This document shows, one piece after another, positions 6,245-10,322 of a DNA stretch of 10,322 nt. The translations under genes were made by a program, and so were the position numbers. Within the stretch, counting starts at the first letter, position 1, and the number at the start of each line of letters is the position of its first letter. The stretch comes from Nitrososphaerales archaeon TH5896 (GTDB taxonomy: Archaea > Thermoproteota > Nitrososphaeria > Nitrososphaerales > Nitrososphaeraceae). Location: assembly GCA_014523625.1 (NCBI GenBank), contig JAATVP010000024.1:1-10322 (forward strand), given 5' to 3'. The notes under the pieces were generated by a model. The model was given only the letters and a program-made list of their open reading frames with translations. It did no database searches and was not told the origin of the DNA.

Positions 6245-6669
6245 AACTTAATCTACTGGTAATAATATTTCAGTATTTGGTGGCCCACTGCGTAGAAAGT
6301 AATTAGAAATCAATTCAATATAGGATCGGAGTCAAATGTGGCTTCCTACCCATGTCACTTTTCATCAACTTGCGAACTGTGCTTGCACTTGACAGGTAGG
6401 GTTTAAGTCAAATAGGCATCCTGCGATTACCTCTGAGAAATCTGACCCTGGGGGCCGAATTCTGAAGAAAAAAGTAGACGGCCACCACGACCCATGGCAT
6501 TCATTATTCATGCTCACGGTTGACATCAAGTGAGATCGAGCTTTAGCAAAATCTAAGTTGACAAGTACTACAAAAACAATGGGATCTTGTTGTCTCATTG
6601 AAAATAGGTCTCCATCATCGTCCCAATGAAAACGTCCCTAGTGAACTTGATACCAACGGAAAGGATATG
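6245..6669. other. Spacer between ABM gene and eL13, with an unexplained open frame
   Basis: The spacer holds one minus-strand frame of 77 codons (6365-6598, ATG at 6596-6598) that I do not recognise; it contains a tryptophan pair and three cysteines but no domain signature, ribosome-binding site or placed TATA box. The opposite strand is also open over 6393-6533 without a start codon. Either could be a gene fragment, but neither is convincing. The left end of the spacer carries the likely ABM promoter. Confidence 0.35.
6261..6270 (-). promoter_or_regulatory. Possible TATA box for the ABM gene
   Basis: The minus strand reads AAATATTATT, centred about 22 bases before the ABM ATG. This is near the spacing of leaderless archaeal genes, and no ribosome-binding site precedes the ATG. 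The match to consensus is modest. Confidence 0.3.
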
Positions 6670-7047
6670 CTACTTATTTGTTTTCTGAGTAGCAGCCTTC
6701 TCTTTCGTTTGATTCTGCTTTTTGCCTCTATTCTTTGCTTTATTGCCCTGCAAGTACCTTTCTAAAACTGTTGTAAGTTGACTTACATTCTCTGGATGAG
6801 CAGACCTTCTCAAATGATCAACATGGATATGAACTGCTCTGACCTTCGATACATTTTGATTTTTCAAACCAATATTTGCAAACGCCCCTGCAATCTCCTT
6901 ATTCGAATAGCCTCTACCTGTCCTTCTCCGAGGTGTTCCATTGCGGTTGGTGAAGACATGTGATTTTTCCTCGTCAGTTATTCGAATTTTCCCCAATTTA
7001 GGTTCCCGCTTATCCGAGTTGGATTCTCCTGAATCTGCCAAGACCAT
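6670..7047 (-). CDS. Ribosomal protein eL13 (L13e family)
   Basis: The central part, residues about 38-95, matches the L13e domain of the archaeal/eukaryotic large ribosomal subunit. It has RRRTGRGYSNKEI (compare the family's GRGFTLEEL), then KVRAVHIHVDHLRRSAHPE (family: ARTIGIAVDHRRRN followed by a conserved SLQxNVxRLK-like helix), here NVSQLTTVLERYL. The N-terminus (1-37) and the lysine-rich C-terminus (100-125, KNRGKKQNQTKEKA) are basic and probably disordered, as expected for rRNA contact. At 125 residues it is longer than the roughly 80-residue crenarchaeal forms. The ATG at 7047 is supported by a TATA box centred 26 bases upstream, which implies a leaderless transcript. It stands alone, not in a ribosomal operon. 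The identification rests on motif similarity and is fairly secure. Confidence 0.75.
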   Translation of the reverse strand: MVLADSGESNSDKREPKLGKIRITDEEKSHVFTNRNGTPRRRTGRGYSNKEIAGAFANIGLKNQNVSKVRAVHIHVDHLRRSAHPENVSQLTTVLERYLQGNKAKNRGKKQNQTKEKAATQKTNK

Positions 7048-7067
7048 ACGTCAATCTAAATAGCATG

Positions 7068-7078
7068 CTTATAAAAAT
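7068..7078 (-). promoter_or_regulatory. TATA box for the eL13 gene
   Basis: The minus strand reads ATTTTTATAAG. Its centre is about 26 bases from the ATG at 7047, so transcription should begin at or next to the start codon. No ribosome-binding site is present, consistent with a leaderless mRNA. Confidence 0.6.
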
Positions 7079-7269
7079 GATTTGGCATTGTGCTATCAAG
7101 TTTCTTATTCAACCCTAGCTACAAAGGGATTATTGTTGATGATGGTCCTACAATTGAATACTCGATGAAGCACTTATTCGAAAGAACCTAACATTGATCT
7201 TCTCTCACATCATTCCACCAGTGTTTCTCTGGTATAGGTACACATTTTTTTCCTCATAGTTTGTCAGCA

Positions 7270-7401
7270 CTAAAGAAGTCCTAACAAATTGAGAACAACA
7301 ACGGTAAACCCAATTATCATTGCGGCTCCAACAAGGAAAACATCCCATTGTCTCGCAAAATATGATAACAAATGAATTCTTCTTCTATCTACATCATACA
7401 T
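7270..7401 (-). CDS. Small single-span membrane protein, 43 residues
   Basis: A complete short gene runs from ATG (7399-7401) to TAG (7270-7272). The peptide begins MYDVDRRRIHLLSYFARQWD, a basic and amphipathic N-terminus, and residues 21-43 (VFLVGAAMIIGF, then TVVVLNLLGLL) form one hydrophobic helix reaching the C-terminus. The arginine cluster predicts the N-terminus inside and the tail buried or just outside, as in tail-anchored peptides. I do not recognise the family; it does not match Sec61-beta or SecE. It is on the same strand as the eL13 gene, 222 bases upstream of it. No convincing TATA box or ribosome-binding site is visible at the usual distance, which lowers confidence, but an amphipathic-plus-hydrophobic layout of this kind is unlikely in random sequence. 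Possible roles include a subunit of a membrane complex or a translocation accessory. Confidence 0.55.
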   Translation of the reverse strand: MYDVDRRRIHLLSYFARQWDVFLVGAAMIIGFTVVVLNLLGLL

Positions 7402-7680
7402 AGTTATACTTATTCTTTTTCAAACCAGCAAGATAGGTGGACAAGTTGAGCATTAGTTAGTAAAGTAGCCTATTCAAAGAAGTCCGGAAGAAAGGACTGA
7501 TATCTTGACGCAATCAATATGCATGTTACTACAATATATCCTTAATAGAAATAATCGATTGATTAGGGCCTTCGGAGCTAAAGTATTTCAACATCGCTTC
7601 ACTTCGAGAAATCATGCCAGACAAAATAGTTGTTCGCTTTCATGCAATTACATCCTATTTCTAGAATGTTAAAAAGAGAA
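7402..7680. other. Divergent intergenic region
   Basis: This spacer separates the minus-strand small membrane protein from the plus-strand acyltransferase, so it should carry both promoters. Only the acyltransferase TATA box just beyond its right end is clear. A short hairpin (AGTCC at 7481-7485 with GGACT at 7494-7498) is present and otherwise I see nothing of note. Confidence 0.4.
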
Positions 7681-7688
7681 TTATATAG
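7681..7688 (+). promoter_or_regulatory. TATA box and purine-rich BRE for the acyltransferase
   Basis: TTATATAG is centred about 25 bases before the ATG at 7710 and is preceded directly by AAAAAGAGAA (7671-7680), a good TFB-recognition-type sequence. The arrangement predicts a leaderless transcript starting at the ATG. Confidence 0.65.
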
Positions 7689-7709
7689 CATGGACGAGTA
7701 TAACGTCAA

Positions 7710-8213
7710 ATGGATCGGAACAAGGTAGTAAATTATGTTTCACCAGATGCAAAATTAGGTAAGAATGTAAAAATTTGGCATTTCTCATATGTGGGAAGTA
7801 ATACAGAGATTGGCGACAACGTAAGTATCGGCTCCTTGACTCATATAGATTACAATGTCAAAATTGGAGAGAATACTAGGATAGAAGGTTCTGTTTATAT
7901 TCCACCATTAACTGTTATTGGAAAAAATGTATTTGTTGGTCCTGGTGCAGCGTTCACCAACGATCCGTATCCCACAAGTCCTAGAATGTCAGGTGTTATC
8001 GTAGAGGATGGCGCCATTATAGGTGGGAGAGCTATCATAAAACCTGGGATTAGAGTAGGAAAAAACAGTGTTGTCGCAATGGCAGCGGTAGTTACTAGAG
8101 ATGTCCCCCCTGACACCGTTGTAATTGGCCATCCTGCTAGAATCAAATACTCCAGGTCTGAGTACGACTTAAAAAGAGAAAAATGGAATTCTTACCAAAA
8201 TCCATCTGAGTAG
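7710..8213 (+). CDS. Left-handed beta-helix (hexapeptide repeat) N-acyltransferase
   Basis: The 167-residue protein is built of hexapeptide repeats from about residue 10 to 150 (for example AKLGKNVKIWHFSYV, TEIGDNVSIGS, VKIGENTRI, LTVIGKNVFVGPG, AIIGGRAIIKPGIRVGKN). IWHFSYVG, VFVGPGAAFTNDPYP and the closing VTRDVPPDTVVIGHPAR resemble the WlbB/WbpD/FdtC group, which acetylates amino sugars of surface polysaccharides or S-layer glycans from acetyl-CoA as trimers. The usual asparagine or histidine positions near FTND fit that group. The closing PAR marks the coenzyme A end of the helix, followed by a short charged tail. The start at 7710 is fixed by the TATA box 25 bases upstream. No other sugar-biosynthesis gene is in the window, so the exact substrate cannot be given. 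Confidence 0.88.
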   Translation: MDRNKVVNYVSPDAKLGKNVKIWHFSYVGSNTEIGDNVSIGSLTHIDYNVKIGENTRIEGSVYIPPLTVIGKNVFVGPGAAFTNDPYPTSPRMSGVIVEDGAIIGGRAIIKPGIRVGKNSVVAMAAVVTRDVPPDTVVIGHPARIKYSRSEYDLKREKWNSYQNPSE

Positions 8214-8577
8214 GACCGAATACGCTCGAATTTCATTGTTGAATTCAAGACATTTGTCACCATCCTTGCAAGTAAAATAGTCAAACTAGACGTTCCCAAA
8301 TCCTCACCTTCATCTGTATAACACGAGTCCAACCCCAGAATTGTGTCTATGGTATCCTTTTTTTCCGCTAACCTCGAAATCGGATCTCAAAATATAACCA
8401 TTCTGCGCTAATCTGCGATAATCTTACCGATTTGGGAAACTAAATGTCAGACCTTACCTGGATCTGTAAAGTAGCTTGAATCTTTGTAGAGCGCCCTGTT
8501 AACTAGCAGCAACATACTATATCCCAATTTTTATATCCTTAGCCCTGAATAACTGCTTTACCTTGAAATCAAATTCT
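8214..8577. other. Convergent intergenic region
   Basis: The 364 bases lie between two genes that converge. They contain a T7 run, listed as a possible terminator, and a TATA-like string on the minus strand (GGATATAAAAATTGG, about 8524-8538) that could start a short RNA from near 8505 antisense to the acyltransferase 3' end. No coding frame longer than about 22 codons with a start stood out. Confidence 0.4.
8358..8364 (+). terminator. T7 run after the acyltransferase
   Basis: Seven T residues lie on the plus strand about 145 bases beyond the acyltransferase stop. This is the strongest T-run downstream of the gene and could end its transcript, although the distance is long. Confidence 0.3.
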
Positions 8578-10322
8578 TTATTTCCCATCGATTATTCTAA
8601 GGTCAAAGCCGAAGACAGCACCCTTACCACTGGGATTGTTTTTGGCCCATATTCTGCCACCTTGAACTTCGACCAAGTTCTTACAAAGATACAGTCCAAG
8701 ACCAGTCCCATCATAAGAATTGGTAGAAAACATGGTGAAGAGATTAGCTTGTATTCTAGGATCGATGCCTTCGCCGTGGTCGATTACATTAACTGAAGCG
8801 AATTTACTATTGCCTTCGATATGCTCTTTCAATGTTACCTCGATAACTCCACCTTCTTTTCTTGAAAATCTCAAAGCATTGTTCAATAGATTTGATATTA
8901 TTTGTGTAAGCCTACTCATGTCTGCTTGAACTACAATATTTGCAGGGTTACCAGTTATGTGGGGATGATACAATAACCTAACCTGCTTTGTTCGATTTTC
9001 CTTAATAATTTCTGTCTGATAATCCTTTACCATTGATAGTAACAAATTGTGTAATCTTACTGGTTCCTTGTTTAACTTCAGCATTTTACTTTCAATCCTT
9101 GTTACGTCAAGTATGTTCTCGGTTAATTTACGAAGTCTTTTGGCATTCCTAAATATCACTTCTAGGTATTTGTCAAGTTCTTTATCTTTATTTTCCTTTG
9201 CTACAATTTCGGAAAGCCCCAATATCGGCTGAATAGGAGTTCTTAATTCATGAGCCGCAATGTTGATGAATTCCTTTTGTAGTTTGTTGTTACGCTCGAG
9301 CTGATCATTTGCTTCGATCAATTGCCTATTCGAATCATGCAGCTCTTTGGTTCGCCTAGTCACTTCTTTCTTAAGGGAATTATTCCATTTGATTAGAAAT
9401 ATCATAAGAACGACTACTCCGGCTAAGGTAGCAGCAAAAAGCGAAAATAGCTTTACTCTTTCAATGAAAAGAGAATTTTCCAAGTCAGAATATAGACTAC
9501 TTGTGGGAGTCACTGCTTGCACGAAAAATTCGAGATGCCCATTTATCGAAATAGGTTCTTGGGTAGTAATTCTCTCCCCTCTTCCATAGTCATATATTCC
9601 AAAACCTGAGTGTCCCTGTAAGAGGTTTCGCGTGAGATTGTTCAGCACTTTATCCCTAGCAACAAAATCCTGAACAAACTCTCCAAAGAAATTCTGTCCA
9701 AGGAGGCCTGCATTGCCAGGATTAGTAATGATGTTACCTTTTTTATCATACACTACCAAGAATTGTTCATCAAGGTTTTCAAGGTTACCATATGTGGAGA
9801 AGAACGAACCAGTAGAAATTGAAGCTCCCACGATTCCTAATTTCTCATTTGTCTCTCTATCAAGTATCGGAAAGGTGATGAAAACTTTGTAAACGCCTTG
9901 TCTCTCGAAGCCACCAAAAAAATATGGCGCCCCAGTCTTAGTTCTTGTGTCCTTGACCCATTGCCTTTGAGAGAGGTCGTCACCAGCCCTTAAGTTAGTA
10001 TCATCTGTTGTGGTATTTGGACCGGGTATAGCCAAAGTCACTATATTGTTCCTATCAAGTAGAAATATATTATCAATTTCGGCTCCGTATCTTTGCAATT
10101 TGTCGTTGATGAGATTCGTTGTTTCATCCGAAGCAAAGTCCCCACTTTGAAGTAGATCAGAATTTGCTAGCCCATCCAATACGGAGACGAGGATCCCAAG
10201 ATCGGAGCTGATACTTTGGGAGATGCTAGTTGTAACTTCTTCTTGTCTTTCAATCTGTTGCTCGTAAATATTCCTCCTAACGGTTGACTCTGTAAAGTTT
10301 TGTAGAAAAACCAATAAAATCA
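8578..10322 (-). CDS. Membrane sensor histidine kinase with Cache-like sensor; 5' end cut by window
   Basis: The chain has 578 residues counted from the TTG at 10312-10314, but the frame stays open (ILLVFLQNF) to the window edge. The residues before NFTES look like the end of a first transmembrane helix, so the true start lies outside. Residues 20-285 form an extracytoplasmic sensor of the double-Cache type (IDNIFLLDRNN at 80-90, YFFGGFERQGVYKVFITFPI at 131-150, EKLGIVGASIS at 157-167, LVVYDKKGNIITNPG at 186-200). A second membrane helix spans about 288-309, then a coiled-coil signalling helix (310-350). The kinase core has the H-box AAHELRTPIQPILGLSE with phosphoacceptor H355, N-box NLLNNAL (475-481), DHGEGID (512-518) and GTGLGLYLCKNLV (536-548). 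No receiver domain or response regulator is visible; the partner must lie elsewhere. The ligand is unknown. Confidence 0.92.
   Translation of the reverse strand, partial: ILLVFLQNFTESTVRRNIYEQQIERQEEVTTSISQSISSDLGILVSVLDGLANSDLLQSGDFASDETTNLINDKLQRYGAEIDNIFLLDRNNIVTLAIPGPNTTTDDTNLRAGDDLSQRQWVKDTRTKTGAPYFFGGFERQGVYKVFITFPILDRETNEKLGIVGASISTGSFFSTYGNLENLDEQFLVVYDKKGNIITNPGNAGLLGQNFFGEFVQDFVARDKVLNNLTRNLLQGHSGFGIYDYGRGERITTQEPISINGHLEFFVQAVTPTSSLYSDLENSLFIERVKLFSLFAATLAGVVVLMIFLIKWNNSLKKEVTRRTKELHDSNRQLIEANDQLERNNKLQKEFINIAAHELRTPIQPILGLSEIVAKENKDKELDKYLEVIFRNAKRLRKLTENILDVTRIESKMLKLNKEPVRLHNLLLSMVKDYQTEIIKENRTKQVRLLYHPHITGNPANIVVQADMSRLTQIISNLLNNALRFSRKEGGVIEVTLKEHIEGNSKFASVNVIDHGEGIDPRIQANLFTMFSTNSYDGTGLGLYLCKNLVEVQGGRIWAKNNPSGKGAVFGFDLRIIDGK

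Noticed and set aside
7100..7193. Plus-strand frame of about 33 codons ending EYSMKHLFERT
   Set aside because: It needs a GTG start without promoter or ribosome-binding site and is short enough to be chance.
7895..8146. Minus-strand 83-codon frame inside the acyltransferase
   Set aside because: It is a mirror of the hexapeptide-repeat gene on the plus strand and carries no signature of its own.

Overview
The window looks like a chromosomal segment of an ammonia-oxidising-type archaeon (Thaumarchaeota/Nitrososphaerota, probably a soil Nitrososphaerales lineage). This is inferred from low G+C, TATA boxes placed about 25 nt before start codons (leaderless transcripts), an eL13-family ribosomal protein, a fused MoaC-MoaB protein, and a membrane sensor kinase of the kind abundant in these genomes. 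No rRNA, tRNA, CRISPR array, insertion sequence or clear prophage is visible.

Layout. Bases 203-3384, minus strand, carry late steps of molybdenum cofactor synthesis: moeA, then (after 241 bp) moaD, moaE and a moaC-moaB fusion packed as one transcription unit. MoaC makes cyclic pyranopterin monophosphate with MoaA (not in this window). MoaD (thiocarboxylated at its C-terminal Gly-Gly) and MoaE convert it to molybdopterin. The MoaB domain adenylylates it and MoeA inserts the metal. Bases 3614-4807 encode an exported HtrA-like serine protease with one PDZ domain. From 4808 to about 5874 lies roughly 1 kb of AT-rich DNA with no convincing gene, holding short repeats and a possible zinc-finger remnant. 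Bases 5875-6244 encode an ABM-fold (antibiotic biosynthesis monooxygenase-like) protein whose reading frame is broken near its C-terminus. After another poor stretch come eL13 (6670-7047) and an unlisted 43-residue membrane peptide (7270-7401), both on the minus strand. The only convincing plus-strand gene is a left-handed beta-helix acyltransferase (7710-8213). A large sensor histidine kinase enters from the right edge on the minus strand (8578 to beyond 10322).

I see no clear candidate for a wholly new system. The observations most worth a second look are: (1) an A7 homopolymer frameshift in the ABM gene, where restoring the frame yields a sensible short C-terminus; (2) moaD and moaE lying in one frame, separated by a single TGA directly after the Gly-Gly codons, with moaE lacking any normal start codon in front of its N-terminal region; (3) the small membrane protein gene; and (4) the possible zinc-finger relic and repeat elements in the 1 kb gap.
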